From: Macrostomum hystrix | Lineage: Eukaryota; Platyhelminthes; Macrostomidae | NCBI GenBank assembly: GCA_950097015.1 | Contig: CATNEN010000032.1 | Location: forward strand, 2,332,501 to 2,396,500 | DNA length: 64,000 bases | Direction: 5' to 3' | Shown: in pieces, positions 42,101 through 54,066 of the stretch | Layout of the letters: every line of letters begins with the position of its first letter | How positions within the stretch are numbered: the first letter of the stretch is position 1 | Program-made: the position numbers and the translations under genes | Notes under the pieces: generated by a model | What the model saw: only the letters and a program-made list of their open reading frames with translations | Database searches by the model: none | What the model was told of the DNA's origin: nothing

Positions 42101-43010
42101 CAAATCTCCCATTCTCACTCTAATCCAAATCTCCCATTCTCACTCTAAACCCAATCTCCCATTCTCACTCTAATCCAAATCTCCCATTCTCACTCTCATC
42201 TAAATGTCCCATTCTCACTCTAATCCAAATCTCCCATTTTCACTCTAACCCAAATCTCCATTCTCACTCTAGTCCAAATCTCCCATTCTCACTCTAATCC
42301 AAATCTCCCATTTTCACTCTAACCCAAATCTCCCATTCTCACTCTAGTCCAAATCTCCCATTCTCACTCTAATCCAAATCTCCCATTTTCACTCTAACCC
42401 AAATCTCCCATTTTCACTCTAACCGAAATCTCCCATTCTCACTCTAGTCCAAATCTCCCATTCTCACTCTAATCCAAATCTCCCATTTTCACTCTAACCC
42501 AAATCTCCCATTCTCACTCTAGTCCAAATCTCCCATTCTCACTCTAATCCAAATCTCCCATTTTCACTCTAACCCAAATCTCCCATTCTCACTCTAGTCC
42601 AAATCTCCCATTCTCACTCTAATCCAAATCTCCCATTTTCACTCTAACCCAAATCTCCCATTCTCACTCTAGTCCAAATCTCCCATTCTCACTCTAATCC
42701 AAATCTCCCATTTTCACTCTAACCCAAATCTCCCATTCTCACTCTAGTCCAAATCTCCCATTCTCACTCTAATCCAAATCTCCCATTTTCACTTTAAACC
42801 CAATCTCCCATTCTCACTCTAATCCAAATCTCCCATTCTCACTCTCATCTAAATGTCCCATTCTCACTCTAATCCAAATCTCTCATTTTTTCACTCTAAA
42901 CCAAATTTCCCATTCTCACTCTAATCCAAATCTCTCATTTTTTCACTCTAAACCCAATCTCCCATTCTCACTCTCATCTAAATTCTCAATTTCCCACCCA
43001 AATCTCCCAT
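39137..43010. repeat. 25-bp minisatellite, about 155 copies (3.9 kb, the largest array)
   Basis: Unit core CCAAATCTCCCATTCTCACT. Five or more variants (AATCC, AACCC, AGTCC, AAACC, CATCTAAATG) recur in a repeating order, so larger blocks of several units were duplicated together. Confidence 0.98.
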
Positions 43011-43540
43011 TCCTACAAGGGAGTGTGCACATGAAGTGTTAGCTGACTGTAGGCATGAGAAATAGGGAAAGTAGCCATTGCGAATAGGCGAGGCCTGGGC
43101 CAGAGCTTGGCGAGGTTGTGAATAATTAATAAGCCCACAGCTAGCACAGCCTGAGCTGCATTTTCCATGAAACTTTGCCTTCCTTCCAAACGGGAGTGTC
43201 GGAGGCAGAGAGGTGAGCGATGTGTTCTCACAGTGTCCGTCATGAAGAATATGATTTCTACTGAGTAGTTTGGAAATCAGTTGGGTCGGTTTCCAGGCAC
43301 CTAATTCTGTTGAGGCAGAAGTTGCATTTCTGTCTTTTCCTACGTCATTAGCCCCCGTCTAATTTCCCTGCTCCGTGGTGGTGTAATTAAATGAATTATT
43401 GTCCACCTTGATGCTTTGCCCAAATCTTAACCATCCAGCCTTCTTTGACATCTTTAAATAACAGAGCATCCGCGTAGTTTCCTCTACCTCCTGAACCCAC
43501 CCACTTTCTATTTCCTGCTCCCTCTCCAACTACTCTCTTA
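43011..43540. other. Spacer between arrays
   Basis: Unique DNA without a recognised gene; a 76-codon minus frame at 43013-43243 has no supporting motif or splice context. Confidence 0.5.
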
Positions 43541-44040
43541 CCACTCACTCTCTCACCCCTCACTCTCTCACCCCTTACTCTCTCACCCCTCACTCTCTCA
43601 CCCCTCACTCTCTCACCCCTTACTTTCTCACCCCTCACTCTCTCACCCCTCACTCTCTCACCCCTTACTTTCTCACCCCTCACTCTCTCACCCCTCACTC
43701 TCTCACCCCTCACTCTCTCACCCCTTACTTTCTCACCCCTCCCTCTCTCCCCTTACTCTCTCACCCCTCACTCTCTCACCCCTCACTTTCTCACCCCTCC
43801 CTCTCTCACCCCTCACTCTCTCACCCCTCACTCTCTCACCCCTTACTTTCTCACCCCTCCCTCTCTCCCCTTACTCTCTCACCCCTCACTCTCTCACCCC
43901 TCACTTTCTCACCTCTCACTCTCTCACCCCTCACTCTCTCACCCCTCACTCTCTCACCCCTTACTTTCTCACCCCTCCCTCTCTCCCCTTACTCTCTCAC
44001 CCCTCACTCTCTCACCCCTCACTTTCTCACCTCTCACTCT
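43540..44040. repeat. 15-bp pyrimidine-rich minisatellite
   Basis: Unit CACTCTCTCACCCCT with TTACTTTCT and CCCTCTCTC variants; the block from TTACTTTCTCACCCCTCC recurs several times. One strand is almost pure pyrimidine. Confidence 0.94.
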
Positions 44041-44478
44041 CTCTATTCGCTAATACTCTCACCCCTCACTCTCTCTATCCGCTAACACTCTCACCCCTCA
44101 CTCTCTCTATCCGCTAACACTCTCACCCCTCACTCTCTCTATCCGCTAACACTCTCACCCCTCACTCTCTCTATCCGCTAACACTCTCACCCCTCACTCT
44201 CTCTATCCGCTAACACTCTCACCCCTCACTCTCTCTATCCGCTAACACTCTCACCCCTCACTCTCTCTATCCGCTAACACTCTCACCCCTCACTCTCTCT
44301 ATCCGCTAACACTCTCACCCCTCACTCTCTCTATCCGCTAACACTCTCACCCCTCACTCTCTCTATCCGCTAACACTCTCACCCCTCACTCTCTCTATCC
44401 GCTAACACTCTCACCCCTCACTCTCTCTATCCGCTAACACTCTCACCCCTCACTCTCTCTATCCACTCACACTCTCAC
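44041..44478. repeat. 32-bp minisatellite grown from the adjacent 15-bp repeat
   Basis: About 14 copies of a unit that is one CTCACCCCTCACTCTCTC element plus new TATCCGCTAACACT. It abuts the 15-bp array and shares its sequence. Confidence 0.95.
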
Positions 44479-44514
44479 CCTCACTCTCTCACCCCTCACT
44501 CTCTCTCTCTGGTT

Positions 44515-45265
44515 CGTCGCCTCATCAGTCTCAGTGTGAGTACAAGGTACAAACAGTCATTAAAAGTGCACGGATTAGCTAGATTGCACTAAAGCAGGCA
44601 AGGGCGCTGAAGAGACTGCAAGGCAAAGTGATGGTGTGAAATTCTGGCTAAACTGCGGCAAAGGAAATTAAGAAGTAGCTCGGGCGCCTCCCTAACCAAC
44701 CACGGGAACGGAAGCTGGCGATTGATGGAGAAGCTTTTGACTAAGAATGTGATGGAGAGCGACTGAGAAGGTGGAGTAGACTCAAGCCTAGTCCAGGTAA
44801 AAAAGTTTCATTTTCTGCACTATCGTTTTCTGAAACTGGCATTTTCCGTGCGACAAATTAGTCTCAGCTGATGCGAAGTAATGAATTTAAAATAGATATT
44901 TAAGACACTAAGACACTTACGCTCGTAGCCTAATGCTTGAAGACAATTGAAGTTATTGTCCTAAATACCTGCACCACTAGCTAATGAATTGGACGCATTA
45001 AATTGTCAGACCAGTTCCCACGCTTTCGACACAATGGAGACTGTATGAGAGAATAAATCATTTTTGAACGATAATTTCACTGAAGACAAACGCATCTCTA
45101 TTTTATACTGTAAAAGCAAGTGATGTGAGCAAAAACACAGAAAACAACAATATCATATGACAGACGACCGGACAATCTTGAAGAATTGTTTTTTATATCT
45201 TCTACTTTATGCTCTTTCTTTTAGTAGACAAAAGCAAACGACAGAATGTCTGAAGACATATCCAT
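44515..45265. other. Intergenic, unique
   Basis: No gene, RNA or repeat recognised. Confidence 0.6.
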
Positions 45266-45271
45266 TTCAAA

Positions 45272-45560
45272 AGGCAGTGAATACCACTGAAATCCCACCA
45301 TAATTCAGGCAGTGAATGCCACTGAAATCCCACCATAATTCAGGCAGTGAATGCCACTGAAATCCCACCATAATTCAGGCAGTGAATGCCACTGAAATCC
45401 CACCATAATTCAGGCAGTGAATGCCACTGAAATCCCACCATAATTCAGGCAGTGAATGCCACTGAAATCCCACCATAATTCAGGCAGTGAATGCCACTGA
45501 AATCCCACCATAATTCAGGCAGTGAATGCCACTGAAATCCCACCATAATTCAGGCAGTAA
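45272..45560. repeat. 35-bp minisatellite, 8 near-identical copies
   Basis: Unit includes GGCAGTGAATGCCACTGAAA and TCCCACCATAATTCA. GGCAGTGAATGCC and CAGTGAATGCCACTG contain short inverted repeats, so each unit can form a small hairpin. Confidence 0.96.
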
Positions 45561-45925
45561 AATTACGATCTGTTTAGTCAGTTTGTCTCTCTAGCCATAA
45601 GAAAATGTTAGAAATAATAATAGCAAACAGCTAGATGCTGAAATGGATCGATTAACTGGCGATTAAAACGGTTAACTGCTGCAGAATACAATCAGTACAG
45701 AGTCTCGAATATAAACAAACACACACACACACATTTTCCGTGACTATCTTTCATTCCAGTTAGAAGATACACTCCACAATATAACATGCATAGAAGGGGA
45801 ACAGTTTCGCTCTTTGCTCTTCTTATCAAAGCAACAGATTTCTCAGTCCAAAATCTGTGCTTTATGTCCGAAATATGTGCAGATTGTGGCAATAGAAAGC
45901 TGGATTAGTAATTAATTAGTCAGCG
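45561..45925. other. Spacer between arrays
   Basis: Unique AT-rich DNA with a short CA run near 45718; no gene seen. Confidence 0.5.
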
Positions 45926-46982
45926 AAATCCAGTGAAATCTAGTGATCAAATCTAGTGAAATCTAGTGAAATCTAGTGAAATCTAGTGATATCTAGTGAA
46001 ATCTAGTGAAATCTAGTGATCAAATCTAGTGAAATCTAGTGATCAAATCTAGTGAAATCTAGTGAAATCTAGTGAAATCTAGTGAAATCTAGTGGAATCT
46101 AGTGAAATCTAGTGATCAAATCTAGTGATCAAATCTAGTGAAATCTAGTGGAATCTAGTGAAATCTAGTGAAATCTAGTGATATCTAGTGAAATCTAGTG
46201 AAATCTAGTGATCAAATCTAGTGAAATCTAGTGAAATCTAGTGAAATCTAGTGATCAAATCTAGTGAAATCTAGTGAAATCTAGTGAAATCTAGTGAAAT
46301 CTAGTGATCAAATCTAGTGAAATCTAGTGGAATCTAGTGAAATCTAGTGAAATCTAGTGATATCTAGTGAAATCTAGTGAAATCTAGTGATCAAATCTAG
46401 TGAAATCTAGTGATCAAATCTAGTGAAATCTAGTGATCAAATCTAGTGAAATCTAGTGAAATCTAGTGATCAAATCTAGTGAAATCTAGTGAAATCTAGT
46501 GAAATCTAGTGATCAAATCTAGTGATCAAATCTAGTGAAATCTAGTGAAATCTAGTGAAATCTAGTGATCAAATCTAGTGAAATCTAGCAATCAAATCTA
46601 GTGAAATCTATTGAAATCTAGTGATCAAATCTAGCGAAATCTAGTGAAATCTAGCAATCAAATCTAGTGAAATCTATTGAAATCTAGTGATCAAATCTAG
46701 TGAAATCTAGTGAAATCTAGTGAAATCTAGTGAAATCTAGTGATCAAATCTAGTGAAATCTAGTGAAATCTAGTGAAATCTAGTGAAATCTAGTGATCAA
46801 ATCTAGTGAAATCTAGCAATCAAATCTAGTGAAATCTATTGAAATCTAGTGATCAAATCTAGCGAAATCTAGTGAAATCTAGTGATCAAATCTAGCGAAA
46901 TCTAGTGAAATCTAGTGAAATCTAGTGAAATCTAGTGAAATCTAGTGAAATCTAGTGAAGTCTAGTGAAATCTAGTGAAACA
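45926..46982. repeat. 10-bp minisatellite interspersed with a 13-bp variant
   Basis: Unit GTGAAATCTA (10 bp), with the 13-bp form adding TCA (GTGATCAAATCTA), about 100 copies in total. Every unit has a CTAG tetranucleotide or a one-base variant. Confidence 0.97.
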
Positions 46983-47740
46983 TCCAACTAGAACATGAAA
47001 AAAGTCTAGTTAATCTAGAAAAAAAACACGAAACCTAAAGTTCATTGACGAATATTAATGGAGAAAATATACGAAGTACGCCATAACTGATATATGAAAC
47101 TCGAACACGCATGGACCTACATACGCCGGCATACAACTAATCCATATAGTCTGAAATCTGGAGCTTGTTGATCAGACAGTGCTTCGACTGGGCCGGGGGA
47201 CTTAAGCCAGCCAGGCTAATCTAGAGAAGCTGGCCTCCAGCAGACCCCGGCCGCCGAGAAATTGAAGACGAGCTGACAGACAAGACCCGAGCCCGCATAC
47301 TGAGAATATAAATCGATATTTTAGGCCCGCATGGGAGGGCCGCATCCTTCCGAGCAGTTCTTTTTACACCGAAAGCCCCGCGGAGACGCCGAGCAGAGAG
47401 GGACACGGGAGAGTAGGCGGGGGAAGAAAATGGGAAAAGATCGAGCGAATCAACCCCAACCCAAGCCTCAACCCGCGCGGCTGAGACCAGGAGAAGAAAG
47501 AGCTCGTATCCCCTTCTACTATACTCGATTCGGTATAGGATGGGAATTTGGCTGATATTCCTCGATTCGGTATAGGATGGGAATTTGGCTGATGCTGTAA
47601 GTGCGAATAGAGAGCACACACATAGATTTGATCGCTTATCCTTAGTCTGAGTGAGCAGCCATCGGCTGAAGGAGGCGACCACATTGCCAACTTGTTGCTA
47701 CGCTGAAGTTAGGAAGATCCATAATCTTATTGAAACACTT
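46983..47740. other. Spacer with a short direct repeat
   Basis: A 37-bp direct repeat around ATTCGGTATAGGATGGGAAT is present twice at about 47520-47595. GC-rich 47160-47470 has frames of up to 153 codons on the minus strand with no recognisable motif. No gene is claimed. Confidence 0.45.
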
Positions 47741-47741
47741 T

Positions 47742-49135
47742 TCAATGGGATAACAGTGGACAGCCCATCTTGGACACAATGGGATAACATGGACAGCCCA
47801 TCTTGGACACAATGGGATAACATGGACAGCCCATCTTGGACACAATGGGATAACATGGACAGCCCATCTTGGACACAATGGGATAACAGTGGACAGCCCA
47901 TCTTGGACACAATGGGATAACAGTGGACAGCCCATCTTGGACACAATGGGATAACAGTGGACAGCCCATCTTGGACACAATGGGATAACATGGACAGCCC
48001 ATCTTGGACACAATGGGATAACAGTGGACAGCCCACCTAGGACACAATGGGATAACATGGACAGCCCATCTTGGACACAATGGGATAACAGTGGACAGCC
48101 CACCTAGGACACAATGGGATAACATGGACAGCCCATCTTGGACACAATGGGATAACAGTGGACAGCCCATCTTGGACACAATGGGATAACAGTGGACAGC
48201 CCATCTTGGACACAATGGGATAACAGTGGACAGCCCATCTTGGACACAATGGGATAACAGTGGACAGCCCATCTTGGACACAATGGGATAACATGGACAG
48301 CCCATCTTGGACACAATGGGATAACAGTGGACAGCCCACCTAGGACACAATGGGATAACATGGACAGCCCATCTTGGACACAATGGGATAACAGTGGACA
48401 GCCCACCTAGGACACAATGGGATAACAGTGGACAGTCCATCTTGGACACAATGGGATAACAGTGGACAGCCCATCTTGGACACAGTGGGATAACAGTGGA
48501 CAGCCCATCTTTGACACAGTGGGATAACAGTGGACAGCCCATCTTGGACACAATGGGATAACAGTGGACAGCCCATCTTGGACACAGTGGGATAACAGTG
48601 GACAGCCCATCTTGGACACAGTGGGATAACAGTGGACAGCCCATCTTGGACACAGTGGGATAACAGTGGACAGCCCATCTTGGACACAGTGGGATAACAG
48701 TGGACAGCCCATCTTGGACACAGTGGGATAACAGTGGACAGCCCATCTTGGACACAATGGGATAACAGTGGACAGCCCATCTTTGACACAGTGGGATAAC
48801 AGTGGACAGCCCATCTTGGACACAGTGGGATAACATGGACAGCCCATCTTGGACACAGTGGGATAACAGTGGATAGCCCATCTTGGACACAGTGGGATAA
48901 CAGTGGACAGCCCATCTTGGACACAGTGGGATAACAGTGGACAGCCCATCTTGGACACAATGGGATAACAGTGGACAGCCCATCTTTGACACAGTGGGAT
49001 AACAGTGGACAGCCCATCTTGGACACAGTGGGATAACAGTGGACAGCCCGTCTTGGACACAGTGGGATAACAGTGGATAGCCCATCTTGGACACAGTGGG
49101 ATAACAGTGGACAGCCCACCTTGGATACAATGGGA
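47742..49135. repeat. 34-bp minisatellite (with 32-bp form), about 41 copies
   Basis: Unit core GACAGCCCATCTTGGACACA plus ATGGGATAACAGTG; the AACATG form lacks two bases. Right half has ACAGTGGG, left half ACAATGGG. Long minus frames (up to 462 codons) are repeat translations. Confidence 0.97.
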
Positions 49136-49139
49136 TGTA

Positions 49140-49930
49140 TATGAATGTACTGTTAAATTGAATAACAGGAAGGATTTTCGCAAATCCTATTTATCCCACA
49201 CAATTTAATCCTCAGCGGAATTCTCATATCTCCATGCAATGCCCGATTCAGTGGATAAATGCAGACGCAACTCCATTTAATATCGGAATTGACCGATTCT
49301 AAATGCTTAATCCAGCTCAGAGACCATTCAGTGAGGATCTAGAGTAAAGAAATTGAAGTGGTAGGGAAGGATGAGTAGCGAGGGGGGATTAGCACAGTAA
49401 AGATGGAGCAGCGAGATGTGGAATTGGTTTGATTGATCAGTGAGGACACGAAAAGTTTTGTCTAGTTTTTTTTCAGCAAAGGAAATGCGACTGAAAAAGA
49501 GTTGCCCGAACTGTCAACAATTTCCCAAATGTTTATTGCATTCCTTCTAAAAGCAAAGAAAAGTTTGTAGTTTCTAATATTTACGGACAGGTTGTCAGCT
49601 GCGTTCGCATGGCGAGTAATCCCAAAATTCTTTTCAACATAAAATAACTTCGCTTCTACAAAAAAGTCGTCTGAACTAAACAGATATTTTTTATCAACTC
49701 AGAAGGTTGTCACTAGAATAAAGATTCAACGTTTCCACTAAAAACTTTTTTGTATCTTTCAAAACAAGGGCTTTAACATACAGGAATGAGAAATTTTATG
49801 AATTCTCTAGTCATTCGAGATTGGGAAGACTTATTTTGGGATCTGTAAAAGTCTGTTAAACTATGGTAATGGGATTTTTTGGATTTGAAATTCGTAATTT
49901 ATTCGTAAAGCCATTGAAGATAGGTAAATT
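49140..49930. other. AT-rich intergenic spacer
   Basis: Unique, AT-rich; no remaining exons of the alpha-catulin-like gene could be found here. Confidence 0.55.
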
Positions 49931-49944
49931 CCATATTTTGTGAT

Positions 49945-50300
49945 CCGTGATTTCTGGGTTTTTAAGTCATTTAAGATAGGGGGTAAATGAGGATTGGTAA
50001 AGCCATTTAGTGTTTGGGATTATTTGTGACTTAATACAGAGGGGAAATAGCAGATTTAGGGATTTTTAAGTCATTTAAGATAGGAGGTAAATGAGGATTG
50101 GTAAAGCCATTTAGTATTTGGGATTATTTGTGACTTAATACAGAGGGGAAATAGCAGATTTAGGGATTTTTTAAGTTATTTAAGATAGGAGGTAAATGAG
50201 GATTGGTAAAGCCATTTAGTGTTTGGGATTATTTGTGACTTAATACAGAGGGGAAATAGCAGATTTAGGGATTTTTTAAGTCATTTAGGATAAAGGAATG
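49945..50300. repeat. Tandem repeat with a unit of about 106 bp, 3 copies
   Basis: Core GATAGGAGGTAAATGAGGAT, then AAAGCCATTTAG, then CAGAGGGGAAATAGCAG. AT-rich, just downstream (in transcript sense) of the last alpha-catulin-like exon. Confidence 0.9.
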
Positions 50301-50367
50301 GGATATTTTGGGATCTGTGAAACGGCCAAACCCGAGCTTAAATCGATCGAGTCTTAACTAGACTCAC

Positions 50368-52276
50368 CTGTCTTCTGCCCAGGGTGCTTGCCTGATCCAG
50401 CACAGTCAGCAGCAGGTGTCCCAATTCGTTAGTAACTACGCAGCGCCAGGTATCCAAGAACGCGTCCAGATTCTCTTGCGCCACTTTGGAGGCCGGGGTC
50501 AGCACCTCCAGGGCGCGCATGGATGTCAGCAGCATGTTGCCGAGGGTCTGGACGTAGTACTCCAGCCAGTCGGCTGCGGCCCACCAGCAGGGCGGGCATG
50601 AGTGCAGCTGGGAGATCAGCAGGCACACCGTGAGGCAGCGCTCCCAGGCCAGCTCAAAGCCGTGCCAGTCCAGAGACTGGGCGACCTGCACCGAGTGGCC
50701 AATCAGACCGCGCTCTCCAGCCAGCTGGCTGAGGATCTGCTGGTCTGGGAGGCGTGGACTGCTCCTGGACTGCCGCTCCTGCTGGCGCCTGCGAGAAGTT
50801 GATAGGAATAATGATGCACTGGAGTAGCTGATGGGATAACTGGAGTAGCTGATGGGATGACTGGAGTAGCTGATGGGATAACTGGAGTAGCTGATGGGAT
50901 AACTGGAGTAGCTGATGGGATGACTAGAGTAGCTGATGGGATGACTGGAGTAGCTGATGGGATAACTGGAGTAGCTGATGGGATAACTGGAGTAGCTGAT
51001 TGGATAACTGGAGTAGCTGATGGGATAACTGGAGTAGCTGATGGGATAACTGGAGTAGCTGATGGGATGACTGGAGTAGCTGATGGGATAACTGGAGTAG
51101 CTGATGGGATGACTAGAGTAGCTGATGGGATGACTGGAGTAGCTGATGGGATAACTGGAGTAGCTGATGGGATAACTGGAGTAGCTGATTGGATAACTGG
51201 AGTAGCTGATGGGATAACTGGAGTAGCTGATGGGATAACTGGAGTAGCTGATGGGATGACTGGAGTAGCTGATGGGATAACTGGAGTAGCTGATGGGATA
51301 ACTATCAAAGATTGCTTTAATGCTGAGAGGCTCGCTCACCTAGCAACCACATCAGCCAGGCTGTCCAGGCTGAGCCTCATGTGAGCAAGCACGTCGGCTC
51401 GCAGCCGCTGGGCGCAGGTGTTGTCCGGATGCCTCAAGTACAGCTTGGAGGCCGTGAGCTGTAATCCGACAGCTTTCTCCAGCGCTGACCGCATGTGGGC
51501 CAGCTTGCAGCGGGCAACTTCGCATTTCACATCCGCTTGGCGCTCGCCGGACAATTGTCCAAGCTGGACCATGTGCTGGCCGAGCTCAGCGAACTGCGAC
51601 ATGAACTCGGCGAAGCTGCCAGGGTTTGAGATCTCGGTTTAGTTATGATTCATTAACCAATTATTGATGGATTGCTTGATGGAATGTGTGAGAACCCAGG
51701 GACTGGACAGAGGCCTGGCTTGATGGAATGTGTGAGAACCCAGGTGCTGGACAGAGGCCTGGCTTGATGGAATGTGTGAGAACCCAGGAGCTGGACAGAG
51801 GCCTGGCTTGAAGAAACGCGTATCAAGACAATGAATTAATAGCTAGAAAAAGAACGGCAGCTAATGCCGCACCTGCTCCTCTTAGCCAGCTCCGTGAGGC
51901 AGGTGGTGACTCGGTCTTTGGCCGCCAGCAGCTGCAGCACTGTGGCCTGATCGCCCAGCACCAGCACCCTAGTGACAGCCTGCACCAATCGTTTAGCAGC
52001 CTGCACTAAGCTGTGCCTATCGCAGGCATAGACCACACCTCGGCCTGGCTCCAGTTGGTACTGAGTCTGCTGCACAATTGCCTGACCTGCCTGCCTAGCC
52101 AGGTGACAGGCTTCGCTGAGCTCGGCGGCTAATTGAGGATTTTCGCCAGCGACCAGCTGACCGGCCGACACGAACTGTTCCACAGCCTGGCCGACACGGG
52201 TGCCCATTTCGCTCACCAGCTGGGCTGTGCGCTCGGTTTTGCCCAGGTCGCATCGGCTGCTGAGAAGGCTTTGAAT
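50368..52276 (-). CDS. Alpha-catulin-like (vinculin/alpha-catenin family) protein, partial
   Basis: Exons 52276-51873, 51615-51340 and 50788-50368 join in phase (1101 nt, 367 residues). Exon A has GTRVGQAVEQFVSAGQLVAG and VQAAKRLVQAVTRVLVLGD; exon B has FAEFMSQFAELGQHMVQLGQ, LSGERQ, and LQLTASKLYLRHPD; exon C has LTPASKVAQENLDAFLDTWR. These are the characteristic stretches of alpha-catulin (CTNNAL1), a cytoplasmic helical-bundle scaffold linked to Rho signalling and cytoskeleton. By comparison with the family as I know it, N-terminal residues, a central block of roughly 150 residues between exons B and C, and the C-terminal third are missing. The B-C intron is nearly all 21-bp repeat. Exon C ends CAG|GTGAGT, so at least one more exon is expected. 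Confidence 0.8.
50815..51302. repeat. 21-bp minisatellite, about 23 copies, in the alpha-catulin-like gene
   Basis: Unit core CTGGAGTAGCTGATGGGAT; GGGATAAC/GGGATGAC/TTGGATAAC variants recur as a block of about 12 units duplicated once. Confidence 0.97.
51660..51812. repeat. 44-bp tandem repeat, 3 copies
   Basis: Core GGAATGTGTGAGAACCCAGG and GGACAGAGGCCTGGCTTGAT, in the intron between alpha-catulin-like exons A and B. Confidence 0.93.
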
Positions 52277-54060
52277 CTGGTTAAATTTTTGTGAGGCTAG
52301 AGTTGAAAATGCTATTTATAGCACTGTTGTCTAAGGCATGTTATGAAAAATGTATTGAAGGAAAGCATAAACGTTTTAAAAAATATCTTGGCAAAACATT
52401 TCTTCTATCAATTTCATCTCTAAATTGTTGATTTAAAAATTGTCATGTGCAGCATTTCAATACTATATAGATTAAACTCAAGATACATACATTTTATAAG
52501 AAAAAAGCAAGAAACACAGACTGTTCAATGCTTCGTAGAGTGAGATGGAAAAAACAAGAAAATGAGTAGCTAAAATTGTATTAAAGAGAAACGTTGGGTA
52601 TATGCACTCATTATCATAACTGTATGTATAACTTATAGGCCTAGCAAACATTTGCTTAGTTACAATTGATACTTACATTGAAATGTAAGTTGCAGTATCT
52701 GAGATATATGAAACTGAATGTTTAATTTCATGTAAAAATGTATTTTAATATGAATGTATACAATATTCAATACAGCAATACTTGTAAATGTTATCAAGAA
52801 CAAGCACCTTTAAACAAATTAACTATATGTCATGTTTATGTTATGAACTTTTTAAACAATTTGCAGAAAAAAATTGCCAATCTACAAAAATTTATTGGAT
52901 ACTCGCAAAAACAGAAAGTGCAAATTTATTATATTTTGTACACTTATAAAATGAGTTTTCTAAACTTACATGTTTCACAAAAGGAAATAGAGCTTTTTCA
53001 ATTGACTTCGAATGTACATGAGATATTAAAGCCGTCACATCGTCATTGCTGAAACTATTCATTGTCCCGTTTAATTTCGGAATCTTTATAAATTAAAGTA
53101 TTCAGGCAAGTGATATTTGCTCAGGCCTAATCATGACTTCTTGTTGTTTATGCTGCGATCACTGTGAATCATCTCATTGATCCACAATTGTTTGCTGGAG
53201 ATATAGCAAATTTTAAATGCACACAATACTTTAGGTTGCATTTATTATCAAATATAAAGCATTCGAATTCACTTTGGTGTACTCATTAACTCAGACTTTA
53301 AGGCTAGTAACTAAGGCTTCGACGCCTACCAGTGAGTTGAGCATGATCCAATTATTTTTTCTAGAATTTAAAGCGATAACTCGAATTAGAAAACGCAAAC
53401 AAATAAAATTCCTAGTAATATAAGTGTTTACGAACTAAAGTAACTTTAAAAGCCTCATTCTTATATTTTAACAGCGACTTACTTACAAAAAGCAAAAGCA
53501 CGCTTACTGTAGAAAATATTTTGCTTTATTTCATATCGTTGTGACGTCCGGAAAAGAATTTATTGTCACAGTTCTTAGAAAAACCTACAACAAAATAAGT
53601 TTATGCGTTGATTAGGACAGGAGAGTACTTCTGTGATTATAATTTATCTTTACTTCGTTGGCCTACTCACAATTGTTTTACTTAAGAGCATAGCTGCACA
53701 ATATTTATAAAAAAGTTTTTTAAACATTTAATGTCCCATGCTTGCATATCGGTCATAATTTTTTATCTAAATTAATTGTCTAGGCCTATTAAAAATACAA
53801 TTATTAATATTTTTTAGTAGGAAAACTATATACTGAAGCAATTTTTTGCTTCCGTACACCTGCCAAAATCGGGTCAGATGTCAAAACGATCAGCTTGATT
53901 CTTAATTTTTAGTGAATATTGTTTAGGGGTTTAAAACATAATTTACAATGGACTGAAAATTTTAAATGCAGAAATGAAAACACAAAAACACTGAGGCTTA
54001 CACTAAATTTACTTTCACAGATCTCAACTTCTCGACCAGGTCTGTCAAGGTCCACTTCGG
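52277..54060. other. AT-rich region upstream of the alpha-catulin-like exons
   Basis: The N-terminal exon(s) of the alpha-catulin-like gene should lie here on the minus strand, but none could be identified. A plus frame at 52738-53052 (104 codons) is AT-rich with no motif. Confidence 0.5.
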
Positions 54061-54066
54061 ATCCTA

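Noticed and set aside
43013-43243. A 76-codon minus frame as a missing alpha-catulin exon
   Set aside because: The sequence has no helical-bundle pattern or resemblance to the C-terminal third of the family and no matching splice sites.
47221-47690. Minus frames of 108-153 codons in GC-rich DNA
   Set aside because: No domain, no splice context, and neighbouring frames overlap equally; composition alone does not support a gene.
47742-49183. Minus frames up to 462 codons with a repeated Cys/Pro/His peptide
   Set aside because: Translation of the 34-bp minisatellite; no start context, splice signal or non-repeat domain.
52738-53052. A 104-codon plus frame
   Set aside because: AT-rich composition, no motif, and no splice or promoter context.
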